A DNA stretch of 64,000 bases from Rhabdophis nuchalis (GCA_039707465.1 CM077643.1:41814105-41878104), one strand, 5' to 3'. Numbered from the stretch's first letter, positions 1 through 11,767 are shown. The notes: generated from the sequence alone by a model not told the origin. A program made the numbers and translations.

Positions 1-330
1 CATGAAGCAGAGGTATCATACTCTCTATGCCATTGAATTCTGGGTCAACTTAAGCTCCTGAGTGATTTTCAAGGACAGCCTGTTTAAAGTAGATCATAGT
101 AGTTATGTTCTGAGCTACGTCATGTCACTGTAGAATAGGTAGAATTAATGGGACATAATAACTACTTGCTATTTCGCTGCTGTAAGAATTGCTTTGCTCC
201 TGTAAGAAGTAGAATTGCCTTTGCCATTTGCTTCTACCAGAAATCTAACTCCTGTTATCTTGTTTTGGTGTACAACTCAGTGCCTGGTGCCGGGTATGTC
301 ATGGCCTAGCAGGGTTATATAGGGCAAATA
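1..330. other. Unassigned intronic sequence
   Basis: No gene or clear repeat recognised. A TATA-like stretch lies at about 314-321. The sequence is interrupted by the transposon that starts at 331 and continues at 2134. The joined flanks contain promoter-like and poly(A)-like words, so an old LTR is possible but not shown. Confidence 0.4.
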
Positions 331-489
331 CAGTGGTACCTCGGATTACGAACGCCTCTCTTCACGACCAATTCGCTTCACGACCAAAAATTTCACCAAA
401 AATGTGCCCCGGATCACGAACACCGTTTCACTGCACGAACGGAAAAGTTCGTAAAAAAAACGAACTCCGCATTATAAACGAGGGCTGGC

Positions 490-1069
490 TGGGGGGATGG
501 GTGTGTGTGGAAGCGAAGGCAGGGGGGGAGACCCGCGCCCAGCTTTAAGACCCCGAGAACTGGACGGATACACCGAACAGAGGCACATCAGGAATTCCCA
601 GCCCCAGAGGGCCATGCCCCAAGGAGGCCCATAGAAGCAACCAGCCAGGGCTGCTTCCCCGCAAGAACCTCTTGCCCCACCAGCCCCGAACTGATTGAGG
701 GACTCACCGAAGCAAGAAAGCTGCAGGGCTCCGTTGTGGCAGCTGGTGTCCTGTAGCTTGAGGTTGCCACTCGGGGGGCTTTTGCAAGAGCCGCGCTGCC
801 CGTAGAGCGGCGGCAGCGGCGGTTGGGAGCGCCAGCCGGAATGTCCGTCTGACTCTGGCGCTTGGGGCTGTTGTTGCTGCCGCCGCTGCCGCCTCCTCCT
901 CCGCCGTTCCCAAAGCTTTGTCCTTTGCTGGCCAGGAAAGCGGAGCTGAATTTCGGCGCTTCTGCTTCTCTGGACGCTTCCCGAGAAGGACAAAGCTTTG
1001 GGGATGGCGGAGGAGGAGAGGGACGGACATTCCGGCTGGCTGTAGCGGCTCCGGCGCTTCTGAATTTTG
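490..1069. repeat. Left arm of the internal inverted repeat
   Basis: This arm is the reverse complement of 1283-1860 with scattered differences, including the same C-rich stretch, the (ggc)-rich stretch near 885-905 and the aaagctttg motifs. The two arms flank a centre of about 210 bp (1070-1282) that itself holds inverted copies of a cttcccgagaaggacaaag unit. As single-stranded DNA or RNA this would fold into a hairpin of more than 500 base pairs. Confidence 0.8.
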
Positions 1070-1282
1070 GCGCTTCTGCTTCTCGGGATGCTTCCCGAGA
1101 AGGACAAAGCTTTGGGGACGAAATTCAGGCGCGCCGGAGTCGCTACAGCCAGCCGGAATGTCCGTCCCCCTCCTCCTCCGCCGTCCCCAAAGCTTTGTCC
1201 TTTGCTGGCCAGGAAAGCGGAGCTGAATTTCGGCGCTTCTGCTTCTCGGGACGCTTCCCGAGAAGGACAAAGTTTTGGGGAC

Positions 1283-1860
1283 GAAATTCAGAAGCACCGG
1301 AGCCGCTACAGGCAGCCAGAATGTCCGTCCCCCTCCTCCTCCGCCATCCCCAAAGCTTTATCCTTCTCGGGAAACGTCCCGAGAAGCAGAAGCGCCGAAA
1401 TTCAGCTCCGCTTTCCTGGCCAGCAAAGGACAAAGCTTTGGGAACGGCGAAGGAGGAGGCGGCAGCGGCGGCAGCAACAACAGCCCCAAGCGCCAGAGTC
1501 AGACGCACATTCCGGCTGGCGCTCCCGACCGCCGCCGCCGCTCTACGGGCAGCGCAGCTCTTGCAAAAGCCCCCCGAGCGGCAACCTCAAGCTACAGGAC
1601 ACCAGCGGCCACAACGGAGCCCTGCAGCTTTCTTGCTTCGGTGAGTCCCTCGATCCGTTCGGGGCTGGTGGGGCAAGAGGTTCTTGCGGGGAAGCAGCCC
1701 TGGCCGGTTGCTTCTATGGGCCTCCTTGGGGCATGGCCCTCTGGGGCTGGGAATTCCTGGTGCGCCTCTGTTTGGTGTATCCGTCCAGTTCTCGGGGTCT
1801 TAAAGCTGGGCGCGGGTCTCCCCCCCTGCCTTCGCTTCCACACACACACCTGTCCTCCTC
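1283..1860. repeat. Right arm of the internal inverted repeat, with splice-site-like borders
   Basis: Reverse complement of 490-1069. Read on the plus strand it contains a donor-like cttcg/gtgagt at 1640/1641. A pyrimidine-rich acceptor-like run follows just beyond the arm (cctgtcctcctcactcgcag, ending at 1868). Together they would bound a 228-bp GT-AG intron. This is compatible with a captured piece of a CpG-rich host gene, but no protein family was recognised. Confidence 0.7.
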
Positions 1861-2131
1861 ACTCGCAGAGCCCAGAAAGAGACGGGCGAAAGTCATGCTG
1901 GCAGCCGCGGGCGGTTTGCTCCATCGTCCCTCAGCTGCTTTACATTGAACCCTATGGGAAACTGACTTCGCGAACAGAGTCAGTTCAAGAATCACGACCA
2001 AAAAACAAGGTCGGAACGGATTAACCGGATTTACATTGAACCCTATGGGAAATTGTGCCTCGCATCACAACCAATTCGGATCGCGACCAGAGTCGTTTCA
2101 CCAATTAAGTTCGTGATCCGAGGTACCACTG

Positions 2132-4012
2132 TATCTGTGTTACTAAGCACCCAGCCCCTCGGTTGCTAAGCATTCATCTCACCTGTTCCTTGCTGCACGG
2201 CCAATCCAGGGCTACAAGGAAGACATGGACCAGGGGGTCAGAATTGGGTACTAAGAATTAGGTCTCTGAAGGCATAAAAGGGCACCATACCTTCCCTTCC
2301 CCAAGGTGTGGCCTTCCTTACATGCACCTTGCCTGTATGTTAATGGAACGGTACCTACCCAGCTCTTTGGTTTGATAAAAAAAACTGTTTCTTTTTCAAC
2401 CCTCTGCTTTAAGCTCTTCTTTTCGCCATTCACATAAGCACATCACCAAAATTTACAAATATTCGAAGGATGTTTTTATCTCTTTTCTCTCTCCCCCCCC
2501 CCTCTCTCTCCCCCTTCTGTGTGTATACCTGGAAGCCAAACTACTGGTCAACAGGTTCTTTAATTTTCTTCCTACCTTAGCAGATATTGCTGCCAGTGGC
2601 ATTAATACAATCAAGTCTGAAAAGCTAGTCTATTTTTGTCTTACAGGAAAAAAAAACTTTCTTTGAAAGTATTCAGTTGTAATAGTTGAAACAATATGAT
2701 GACCTTACATTGCCTTTATTTTCCTCTCTGAAAGGTATTGCTTAAAATTAAAAAAAGATAAAATGTTGTGTGTGTGTGTTTATGTTTATATGTGTGCATG
2801 GAATTAATTGATATGAGCTTCCAGTCTAAGCAGATAGACTGGGTTTATAGATGTTCTTTGCACATAATCTTTGTGCCAGCAGTAGTCTTTACATAATTTC
2901 TGGCTGTACGTGTCCCTTTTGTCTTGCCTCACATTGGAAAATACCCATGAGGAGGAAGACCCTGGCTAGATAGTTTGTTAAGTAAAGGTTGAGGAAAAAT
3001 GCAAGCTCCAGATGACAAACAATGAAATGCAAAATTTAGCACTGTTGTCATGCACTCCACAGCCTGTCAGACTCTAAGACATTGTATTGATTTGAATGTT
3101 TCCCTCTTGGTATTTCCTATGAGGAGGAGACCTAGATAAAAATAGGATGTGGCTAAATGTTTGTTTGCCTTGTGAAATAAGCTATGTTCCCAGCCAATAT
3201 TGTCACTACAAACAGTAAGGCTAGGGATCAGTTCTTGGTTTTGGGTAAGAACATCATTCTGAAGATAATCATGGATATTTTACACATTTCCTGACAGCTC
3301 AGCAGTGCACACTGGGACAAATCTTTTGAGAGGCATCACAGTTCTCACCCAGGGGTACAATCCTCCATCTCTTAATAAGAAGACAGAAACGTCACATTTT
3401 TATTCAGTGTGTTGGTAACATGGGTAACATCTGTAATCTGTCAAGGGCTTGAGCAATAGCAAACAAATATTTAGATGATGATTGATTGAAAAACCAGCAA
3501 TATAAACACAGTCTCCAATTATTGTTCCCATAGAATACTGGAGGGATTCATCAAATGTTAATCATATACCAAAAACCAAGTAAACAATTTCCCCAACTTT
3601 TAACAGAAATTATTTTAGCAGAGATAACCCCATTTTCAGAATTAGAGGGACATACTGATTTAGATATTTATTAGATGTTTACTTCAGATATTTATGGGCT
3701 GCAGCTTCCCAGGCATATGAAAAGAAATAATTCACAATTCCCAGGCCTAAATCAATTCAGGTTTCATCCTTCCTGCTTTTGAGCTCCAGCCTGCATTTTC
3801 AAAAGCAAATTTTAAGTTTTTTTTTTTTTAACTTAATGGGAGATAGATCTAGCTGTGCAGGCAGAACAAGCAGCCTTCCAAAAACTCAGGTTCTATCTAA
3901 GGTATTGCAGGCAGTGTGGTTAAGAAGGGGGAAAAGAAAAAAAAATAGAGGTGTCTGAAGGATTTGAAGCTTTCAAATGACAAGAGCAACAGTCTGCTAC
4001 TGCAATGGATCT
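2132..4012. other. Unassigned intronic sequence with short simple repeats
   Basis: No gene seen. It holds a C/T-rich patch (2485-2515), a short (TG)n near 2766-2782 and a T tract near 3820. The first 340 bp may be the right part of an old LTR-like repeat interrupted by the 331-2131 transposon, with a TATA-like cataaaagg at about 2273; this is weakly supported. Confidence 0.4.
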
Positions 4013-4243
4013 ACATGCGATGTCATCATCTTTTAACGACCCCATTATCCCTTGCAAGGTGGAGTCTGAATGGAGAGGAGTGTTTACTGGCCAGATGCCG
4101 TTCCCTGTCACCAATGTGGAGTTATATTCAGCAGATATATTCACAATGTGCCCATAGAGAGAAATATCTGCCTCTACCTAGAATCAAACTCACGGCCTCC
4201 TGATTGGGAGGCGAGAGCTCCACCTCTAGGCTACCGCACCACT
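4013..4243 (-). mobile_element. tRNA-derived SINE, minus strand
   Basis: The right end, read on the minus strand, is tRNA-like. It has an A-box-like ggtagcctagaggtggagc, then a B-box-like gagtttgattc, as in RNA polymerase III internal promoters. A non-tRNA body follows towards 4013. A functional tRNA is excluded because no closing acceptor stem or normal tRNA length is present. Confidence 0.6.
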
Positions 4244-4950
4244 CATCTGCATGCAATGTCATGACCCACACATAAGAGGGCAGAGCTTGGGTTGCAGCGT
4301 GGCAATGCTGCTTTTGCCATTTGCCTTGTCCATAGGGGAAACCCCTTTTTCTACTTGACATCTGGCTGATGGAGTAAACATTTCCCTTGATGTCCAGCAG
4401 GCTGTCAGTCCCACCTGGCTTTTCTCTCTCCCTCTCTCTAAAATAGAAGCAAGCATATTTCAAAGCAAAATGCCAGCCTCGAGCATGATTTTTATGTCCA
4501 AGAATGTTCTCTTCCACTGAGTCCTTCGCAGGGGAGGGGGAGGGGAACATTCTTTGAAAATAATATTGGTGGTTGGTTACTTAATTATATATTTTTTAAA
4601 AACAATGTTATGTTGAGAGGTGATAGATAGCATCTTTGGAAGGCTTGATTCCCTACAAATCCAAATATGTTCAACCTCCTTAAAAGCTTCTCAGTCCATG
4701 CAGTAAGAAAACAACAACACTGTACTAATGGATGAAAACAATATAATTATGAGATGATTAACGCATCATTAAGTAATTGTGAATTCCTAGTAACCACATA
4801 GATTGATTTCCTCTGCTGCTAAATTGGTCTTTCAGGTCTTCCAATCGGACACTCAATACCACTGCAACTGGTAATTCCATCTTGAGGCTGGTTGTTTTCT
4901 TCTTCTCTTACTTTCTACCTTTCCCAGCAATAAACCCTTCTCCAGAGTTA
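4244..4950. other. Unassigned intronic sequence
   Basis: AT-rich DNA without a recognisable gene or repeat family. Small frames here lack codon structure or homology that I recognise. Confidence 0.4.
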
Positions 4951-5285
4951 CCATACTTTTCGGTGTATAAGACACACTTTCCCCCCCTAAAAGAGGGTGG
5001 AAATGTTAGTTGGTCTTATACATCAAATACAGCCATCTTTGGCCTCCTGAACCCCTGCCCTGCACGTCCCGTTTTCGCAAAAAAATGGGCTTATTTTTTG
5101 TGATAACGGGATGCACAAATGGTTTGGGAGACCTGCAACAGGGGTGGTTTGGGAAGCCAAAAATTCCATGTATTAGACACACCCTAAGAGCCGGGAAGGT
5201 CAAAAACTATTTTTTCCCTTGTTTTCCTTTTCGAAATCTTGGTGCATCTTATACTTTGGTGCATTTTATAGTCTGAAAAATACAG
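4951..5285. mobile_element. MITE with TA target duplication (tataagacacac family)
   Basis: Flanked by TA at 4949-4950 and 5286-5287. The ends are inverted repeats: ccatacttttcggtgtataa at the left and tttatagtctgaaaaatacag at the right. The same family recurs at 12386-12901. No coding capacity. Confidence 0.65.
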
Positions 5286-5449
5286 TAGGTCTTTTCACAG
5301 TGTGTGGCATAATTTGAGCCTGCTCCTTTATGCCTTGGGTGAGAACCTTGTTCAATGATCCATTTCTTTGTTTTCTTGGTTGTATGTAGAAGTCTCCTGA
5401 GAATATCATCCCTCTCCATTCCTATCCTACTTAGTCTGCAGAGATTCTC

Positions 5450-5641
5450 AGTCATCCAGGTCATGGTTGTCCCAAAGGTGCTATTTCGGCAGGCAACTGG
5501 ACCTTTTTATTTTTTGAGTTGCTTCTAATCCAAGAAGCTTCAGAGCTGAAGAAGCTTCTGGGATGAGAAGCAAAACATCTTCAAAGAAAAAAAAACGAAG
5601 AAAACCCAGTTGCCTCATGAAAAAACACCTTTGGGACGTCC
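5450..5641. repeat. Fold-back repeat (gaagcttc-centred)
   Basis: The left part (5461-5545) and right part (5555-5641) are imperfect reverse complements meeting at ccaagaagcttc/gaagaagcttc. The arms include a shared gtcccaaaggtg / cacctttgggac pair and an aactgg / ccagtt pair. A second fold-back copy lies at 26135-26281, and single arms lie at 20672-20770 and 13925-13985. Confidence 0.6.
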
Positions 5642-6056
5642 TATCCTTCTTCAATCAACAATTCTAAGATAAGACCATTACAAATTTTTCCATTTATAAC
5701 TCACTCGTTTTTCTTTCAGACACACGACTGACACATACACGAACCTCCTTCTTCCTTTCCATGACTCACCATCTTTCTGTTCACCTGTTGCATTACTTGG
5801 TCAAATACGGCTTGCTGTCTTGCAGTTAATTATTAAATTTTTGACCTTTGGTGGCTGCCTTCTAGTTTGTATCTGTTCTTGATAAAATTGTTCCTTTGTG
5901 ACCTATTCTGTGTTAATTCTTATCTCTGGTAACTAGTCTCCAGATCTGATCTGGTGGTTTCCTTTGTTTTTCAACCTGTTCTGCACGTCCACATTTTCCC
6001 ATGAAATTCGGTTTATCTATATCTCTGAACAGGAGTTCATGCCCTTTGGATTTTAT
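5642..6056. other. Unassigned intronic sequence
   Basis: T-rich DNA without recognised genes or families. Confidence 0.4.
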
Positions 6057-6275
6057 TAAAGGTAAAGGTTCCCTCACAGATGTGTGCTAGTCATTCACAG
6101 CTCTAGGGGGGCTGTGCTCATCTCCATTTCAAAACCAAAGAGCCAGCACTGTCCAAAGATGTCTCTGTGGTCATGTGGCCAGCATGGCTAAATGTCGAAG
6201 GCACATGGAGCGCTGATACCTTCCCACTAAAGTGGTCCCTATTTTTCTACTTGCATTTTTTACATTTAGAGACAG
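6057..6275 (-). mobile_element. tRNA-SINE fragment with ggtaaaggtt tail, minus strand
   Basis: Begins with aaaggtaaaggttccctc and carries ccaaagagccagcactgtcc and tcatgtggccagcatggct. These match in reverse the body of the intact copy at 19452-19807. The tRNA-like head is missing. Confidence 0.65.
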
Positions 6276-7432
6276 TAGATCTGGGAATACCAGATGTCAG
6301 GAATGATAGACAGCGATAGCAATTAGTTTTATGCCTGGCTTCTAAGCATTTGACTTGTTGATGCTGCAAGCAGCATTCTAGAGTTACAAAAGATTAGTCA
6401 CAGATACATTGGGGTCATTTCTACACGCTTATCTATTGATATACTCTTTTTGGGGCCTGAGGCTTTCAACTGGATGCATGCAGATTTAAGGGCTGAGTAC
6501 CAGCAAGCTTCAGCTAAATATAAGCTTGAGGTAAATATACAGCAACACAAGATACACATACATTCATTTCAAATGTGCATTCGTCACTTTTCCTGCCCTG
6601 CATGGTTTAAAATGCTTTCTTAAGATCTTTTCTGTACAATATGTATACCATTCGCCTTATTTTCTGGTTGGACTTAGCAACTTATTGGAAAACTCCCCCA
6701 TCATTAAACTATCAGAATTCTCTGATTAAATGTAACGTTTGGACATCCACATTGCGTAAAGGAAGCAATCAAATACCAAGGCTGATCCATGTTTTATTTT
6801 AAAGAGTAAATAACAGAAGCCCACAGTAAATGACAGCTGACAGGCAAGCATAGCAATTCTCATTGTTATTCCCATTTCCATTAATTCAAAGGATCCTAGT
6901 AAAAGCAGGACCTATTAGCACCATGGAAACAAAGCCATTCTCCTGTGGCATTAGCTTAGCATTTCCTAGTATAAAGCACAACCCAGCGCTGCGACTGAAT
7001 GGCTGAAAAAGTTGAATATTCCCCTACAACTAAGGAGGAGTGACAACAAATTATTCATGCTTTTCTTTAGTCAAGCATCAGGGACTTCAGGGTAGCTATC
7101 ACAAAGTAGAGAGAACTCTGGAGACCTCTGGTTTCTATTTAATAATCTATTTCCAAAATGTACAGGCACCACAGGTATTGCAAAGGCATAGCAGCATGCG
7201 TCACTTCAGACCTTCAGAAATTACAGTCATTTCTGAGCAGAACACCAATTCTAAACACAATCCCAAACAGCGCTCTTAAAAGACAAACATTTTAGATGAG
7301 TTCAACGCCAGTGGAGTAACATATAGGAACAATTTTGAAACATGAAGGTTTTGATTCAAGGCTTCACTTGGGTGAAATGTTTTTGAGCTGGATTTAAGGA
7401 AGTCTCAATTTTGGAGGACAAGAGAGGAGACA
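6276..7432. other. Unassigned intronic sequence
   Basis: No gene or repeat family recognised; ordinary AT-rich intron-like sequence. Confidence 0.4.
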
Positions 7433-7650
7433 GCATTAGCATTAGACTTATATACCACTTCATAGTGCACTCTCTGGGAGGTTTACAGAATCAGCATATT
7501 GTCCCCAACAATCTGGGTCTTCCTTTTACTCACCTCGGAAGGATGGAAGGTTGAGTCCATCTTGAGTCAGTGAGGAACAAACTCCTGGCAGTCAGCAAAA
7601 TTAGCTTGCAATACTGTATTCTAACCACTGCACCACCATGATTCTTGGAG
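7433..7650 (-). mobile_element. Sauria-like tRNA SINE, minus strand
   Basis: On the plus strand it reads agcattagcatt, then ttatataccacttcatagtg, then cccaacaatctgggtc, then ctcggaaggatggaaggttg, and it ends in accactgcaccacc, which is the inverse of a tRNA-like head. The same modules occur at 33980-34155, 43640-43771 and 58195-59160. The family name is by recognition. Confidence 0.65.
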
Positions 7651-7701
7651 ATGGGAAACATTACAACAGATGGGAAAGAAGACTTTGTGATAATGGAGAT
7701 T

Positions 7702-8060
7702 GTTATTGTTATTTGCAAAGTTGTGTCTGACCCATCGTGACCCCATGGACAAGGTTCCTCCAAGCCTTCCTGTCCTCTACCATCCCCTGGAATCCATTTA
7801 AGGTCACACCTATTGCTTCTGTGACTCCATCCAGCCACCTCATTCTCTATTGGCCCCTTCTTCTTTTACCCTCAATCTTTCTCAGCATTAGGCTCTTCTT
7901 CAGCGAGTCCTTCCTTCTCATTAGGTGGCCAAAGTATTTGAATTTCATCTTCAGGATCTGGTTTTCTAAAGAGCAGTCAGGGTTGAACTCCTCTAGGACT
8001 GACTGGTTTGATCACCTTGCAATCCAAGGGACTCACAGGAGTCTTCTCCAGCACCATAGT
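7702..8060 (-). mobile_element. BovB (RTE) LINE 3' fragment, minus strand
   Basis: In reverse it carries the typical BovB 3' order: agactc..gagtcccttgga, ttgcaaggtgatc, actttggccacctaatgaga, then a final hinge close to the bovine tail (ggtcacgatgggtcagacac). It is 5'-truncated, with only the last roughly 360 bp present. BovB is the RTE family shared by squamates and ruminants through horizontal transfer. Confidence 0.75.
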
Positions 8061-9322
8061 TCTATCACTAAACTGTAGATTGCTGACTGAAGCATGTAGG
8101 AAAGAAAGGTTCAGTTGTCTTTTCCAATCTTGCCCCCTCCAGATGTCTTTGGATTAGAATTCTGAGAACGTTCAGTCAGCGCATCTGGAAGACGCCAGAT
8201 TGCAAAAGTAGGTTGACTTGAATCTGCATCTGCAATGTAATGATCAAAGGAAAGGCCACTTGGTGCTTCTACAACTAGATAAGAAACTTATGCTTTCTTC
8301 ACATGGTCTGTGGGATTTTCCTCCTAATGTTCTGATTTTATGAAAAAGATTAAAGGTGACCAGCACATGTTTTCTTCCTCTACCTATTCACCCAGGGAGG
8401 GCATCTCTCTTCAGTCAGACAACATTTCCTACTGATCTATAAAATTCAAAACCCAGAACCTGGAAGGTCAGACAAGCGTTTTGTTTTGTTTTAAAAAGTA
8501 CAAGTTACTTTTAGTTTAACTTTCTGAAGCCCAGTTGCCTTACAATAGCTCTGTGTCTTGGCAAAATTGAAGTTTCTCCTTCAGTATTTTTTGGAACAGC
8601 TATTCAACAACATGATTAATCCTGATGGGGGAATATTTTCTCCAGAGTCTAAGGACATGTCCTTAGCAATAGAACTGTGAGAAGATTCAATCTGGAAATT
8701 TCACTGAAAGGCAAATCAATCAAATCTCCAAATTGAATTAATTAGTTGAATCAACTCAATTTGAACTGACAGATTGATTACTCTTGTACATACAGGGAAA
8801 CAATTCGTTTTCTGCACAATGGAATTGCACAACTCTGAAGATTTGATATTCCAAATAACATTGTTTTGATATTCCAAATAAAAATAATGTTTCAAATTGA
8901 AACAATATGATATTTCATATTGAATCGATGATGCAAATCTAGTTAAAAATGATTTGTACACTTTATGGAATACCTTTCTCTAAGGAGCAACTGTGGAAGA
9001 AGGTTACATTCCCCACAGGATACTTATGAGCTTGTAATATGCATAGGGCTAGCTATGTTGTGACACAAATTCTGAATGGTAGATTTTTGGCCTGATCCAG
9101 CTAGACTCCTCTTCTGTTCTTAAGACTATGCTAGTTTGGCACTAGCTTTTCTGACTTTTAACACCCATCTCTCAGTTGCAATAACAGTCCAAATTGAAGG
9201 TGCAAATTAAACTGATTTATTGCTAAACACAGGAATCTTCTCAACTAACAGTTAGCATCTGTTTGGAGTTAGATAAGGGTTAATAGAATTGAAAGGGGGA
9301 GGAGTTTGGACTTAGTCTACTT
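8061..9322. other. Unassigned intronic sequence
   Basis: No gene found. 8715-8950 is very AT-rich with short imperfect inverted words around attgaatt and caattcaa. Confidence 0.4.
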
Positions 9323-10145
9323 CACAGGTGGGTTCCTACTGGTTCAGCCTGGTTCGGCCGAGTAGGGAATAACTTGGCCAGACATGCGCCCAAACGGGTT
9401 CTATCCAATATACAACAGCAGAGTTGGAAGGGACCTTGTAGGTCTTCTAGTCCAACCCCCTGCGTGGGCAGGAGCCTTATACCATTTCAGACAAATGGCT
9501 ATCTAACATCTGTTTAAAGACTTCCAGGGTTGGGGCATTCACAACTTCTGGAGGCAAGCTGTTCCAGAGGTTAATTGTTCTAACTGTCAGGAAATTTCTC
9601 CTTAGTTCTAAGTTGCTTCTCTCCTTGATTAGTTTCCACCCATTGCTTCTTGTCCTGCCCCCAGGTGCCTTGGAGAATAGTTTGGCTCCCTCTTCTTTGT
9701 GGCACCCTCTGAGATATCGGAACACTGCTATCATGTCTCCCCTGGTCCTTCTCTTCATCAAACTAGACATACCCAGCTCCTGCAACCGTTCTTCATATGT
9801 TTTAGTCTCCAGTCCCCTAATCATCTTGGTTGCTCTTCTCTGCACTCTTTCCAGAGTCTCCACGTCTTTTCTACATCGTGGCGACCAAAACTGTATGCAG
9901 TATTCCACGTGTGGCCTCACCAAGGCACTATACAGTGGCATTAACACTTCACGTGATCCTTGTGGCCGCCATCTTGATTTTCTCTTCTGCACATGCACAG
10001 AACAATCTTCATTGAAAAAAATGTATTTTTTTTTCTTTTTCTAATGTTGTGTGCATGCATAGACCTTTTTAGGTGCAACTGCGCATATACACATATTTTT
10101 TTTGCGCACCAAACCTGTAGTAATGCTGGCAGGAACCTACCCCTG
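9323..10145. mobile_element. hAT-like MITE (caggggtgggttcc family) carrying a CR1 insertion
   Basis: Flanked by gtctactt (9315-9322) and gtctattt (10146-10153), a 7/8 target duplication. The left end cacaggtgggttcctac and right end caggaacctacccctg are inverted repeats. The middle is split by a CR1 fragment (about 9399-9962). No transposase frame. Confidence 0.65.
9399..9962 (-). mobile_element. CR1 LINE 3' fragment with reverse-transcriptase tail, minus strand
   Basis: On the minus strand a continuous frame (9962 to about 9477) encodes the C-terminal end of the CR1 ORF2 protein. It includes LVRPHVEYCIQFWSPRCRKD, then ERVQRRATKMIRGLE, then NSLPPEVVNAP, and a stop. The catalytic RT core is missing through 5' truncation. 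The 3' end, with its gttggaagggacc region, faces 9399. It is inserted inside the hAT-like MITE, so it is younger than that element. Confidence 0.8.
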
Positions 10146-11093
10146 GTCTATTTGTAGGGATTCTAGGCTGATCTCTCTCTTAATTCTGCCCCTCCCCCCC
10201 ATGTTCTGCCACTCTTCCTCCTACAGTATCCAAGATATGATATGGAAAGTTTTTCAGCTGAACCTTTTTAATCTGAAAATATCAGGAATTGAAATTTGGA
10301 TAGTTTTATATGCTGAACACATCCTCTAAATTGTCCAGATTCATTACTTAGATTCCAAATCTTTATTAGGTGCTAAAACAATGCACATTTAAACATGGAA
10401 GCCTACAAAGGGAGTATGCTTAAACAAGGGAATCACAATTCATTTATTCACTAATGCCTTCAACTCACCTTTCCTTGTAGATAGCATGAGTTTTCCTACT
10501 CTGCTCTTTGTGAAGCCTTGTTCACTCTTCAACTTTAATCAATTCATAACTTTCAAAAACTGTCAGAACAATTAAGTGGTGAGCCATTATCCTACCAGGA
10601 CATCTCCAAACTTTTAAATATCAAATAATTACTTGGCACTTTATAAGACCAGATGCATTCACATTTTCAATTTAAATGCAAATACTGTTGAAGGATTTAC
10701 ACAGGTTGGTACCTCTAATTTTTATAAATGATTATTTGGAAATAAATAGATAACAGGAAAAGAGAAAAAGGAGGACCAAGGCGGGGGGAAGCAAGATAAA
10801 TCAATCTTTTTTTTAAAAAAGTGTAGTATTGTAGGGCTTTCTTTTTCTGTAGGATTAAGTTGATTAGCTGCAATTTATTTTGCAGAATTTCTGCAGGGTT
10901 AAGAGAGAGAGATCACAGAAATGACTTCTTTCTAGATTCTGTTCCTTATATTTTCATCACAAGAACCATGTACGACAGGATGCAACCACATTCTTTAGTA
11001 ATAAAATATTAGATCTAGCAGTGGATGAGCAATATGATACTACATATAGAATAATTACTTTTTCCTCACAAAGCAACAACCATCTGCCATATA
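10146..11093. other. Unassigned intronic sequence
   Basis: No recognised gene or repeat. A GA-rich patch lies around 10755-10800. Confidence 0.4.
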
Positions 11094-11765
11094 CTGCTAG
11101 TCCTTGACCTATGCCCACAATTGTGAGTGGAATTTTGGTTGTAAGTCATGATGGTTTTAGGTCGAGGCAGTCAAATGACCAGAGTTGATTTCATGACCAT
11201 TTTTATGGTGTCATTAAGTGAATTGCACAGTGCTAGGTCTGACTCACATGGTTGAATGCGCAAACCAATTCTTGCGAATCAGAGATTTTTGCTGAAAAAA
11301 TACCAGAAATCAGGAGTAAAACATCACATGTCATGGTCATGTGACTGTGGGATGCTGCAACCAGTTACAAATGTGAGCCAGCTGAAATGTGTCATGAGTG
11401 CACCAGAGCCAGTACAACATTTTATGATGGCCAGAAGTGCTTTGCATGTTCCAAAGCATCTTTTCTGAAGGCATTGCCTAGCACCAGGAGATGCAAGCAG
11501 TTCAAATAGGTATGAAGATTTATTGCAAGCTTAAGCTTTCTACAGGAATCTGAACTACCAACAGCCAAAGGAAATAGGCAAACGGCAATAGAGAAGAGTA
11601 GAAAGGATTCAAAGTAGGCTGGACTTAGATCTCTTGAGGCTGCAATGGGACTCATGACTGATGATGCATCTGACCCCTCCCTCAGGCTCAGCTCTGCTCA
11701 TCTCCTACAGGCATTGTAACTATGAACGGTCACCAAATAACTAGTCATAAGTCAAGGAGTACTTG
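11094..11765. mobile_element. TA-flanked MITE (agtccttgac family) with internal insertion
   Basis: TA at 11092-11093 and 11766-11767. The left end ctgctagtccttgacctatg and right end cataagtcaaggagtacttg are inverted repeats. The typical body (muted gtcattaagtgaat and tcatgtgactg words) runs to about 11375. About 320 bp of unrelated sequence (about 11380-11700) then sits before the right end. Related copies: 15855-16243, 22032-22335, 55920-56307, 63279-63648. Confidence 0.6.
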
Positions 11766-11767
11766 TA

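Larger units (their letters stand above)
331..2131. mobile_element. Non-autonomous TA-flanked DNA transposon (Tigger/pogo-like ends) with a giant internal palindrome
   Basis: The element is bounded by TA at 329-330 and 2132-2133. It starts cagtggtacctcggattacg and ends with the near-perfect inverse, tgatccgaggtaccactg. TA target duplication and CAG termini fit the Tc1/mariner superfamily, pogo/Tigger side; this is family knowledge plus inspection. There is no transposase frame. The interior is very GC- and CpG-rich, unlike the AT-rich surroundings, and is mostly two long inverted arms. Near the right end a short motif beginning ccctatgggaaa occurs twice (about 1951 and 2040). Several long frames cross the element, but they mirror each other on opposite strands because of the palindrome and are not taken as genes. 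Confidence 0.8.

Noticed and set aside
472..1948. Long arginine/proline-rich frames on both strands
   Set aside because: They mirror each other across the palindrome of the transposon, overlap in several frames and lack a recognised domain; GC-rich composition explains the open frames.
4170..4240. tRNA genes (also 19480-19560 and 51740-51830)
   Set aside because: Only A and B box regions are tRNA-like. Acceptor and anticodon stems are not intact, and the sequences are joined to SINE bodies.
3920..4550. Small overlapping frames of 64-140 codons
   Set aside because: They overlap a minus-strand SINE and simple sequence, with no homology or splice signals recognised.
5555..5600. Hammerhead ribozyme core in the fold-back repeat (ggatgagaagcaaaac)
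   Set aside because: Penelope-like elements can carry hammerheads and gatgag..gaaac is suggestive. However, the required ctgatga and gaaa boxes are not both intact in any copy here (5558, 20694, 26219).
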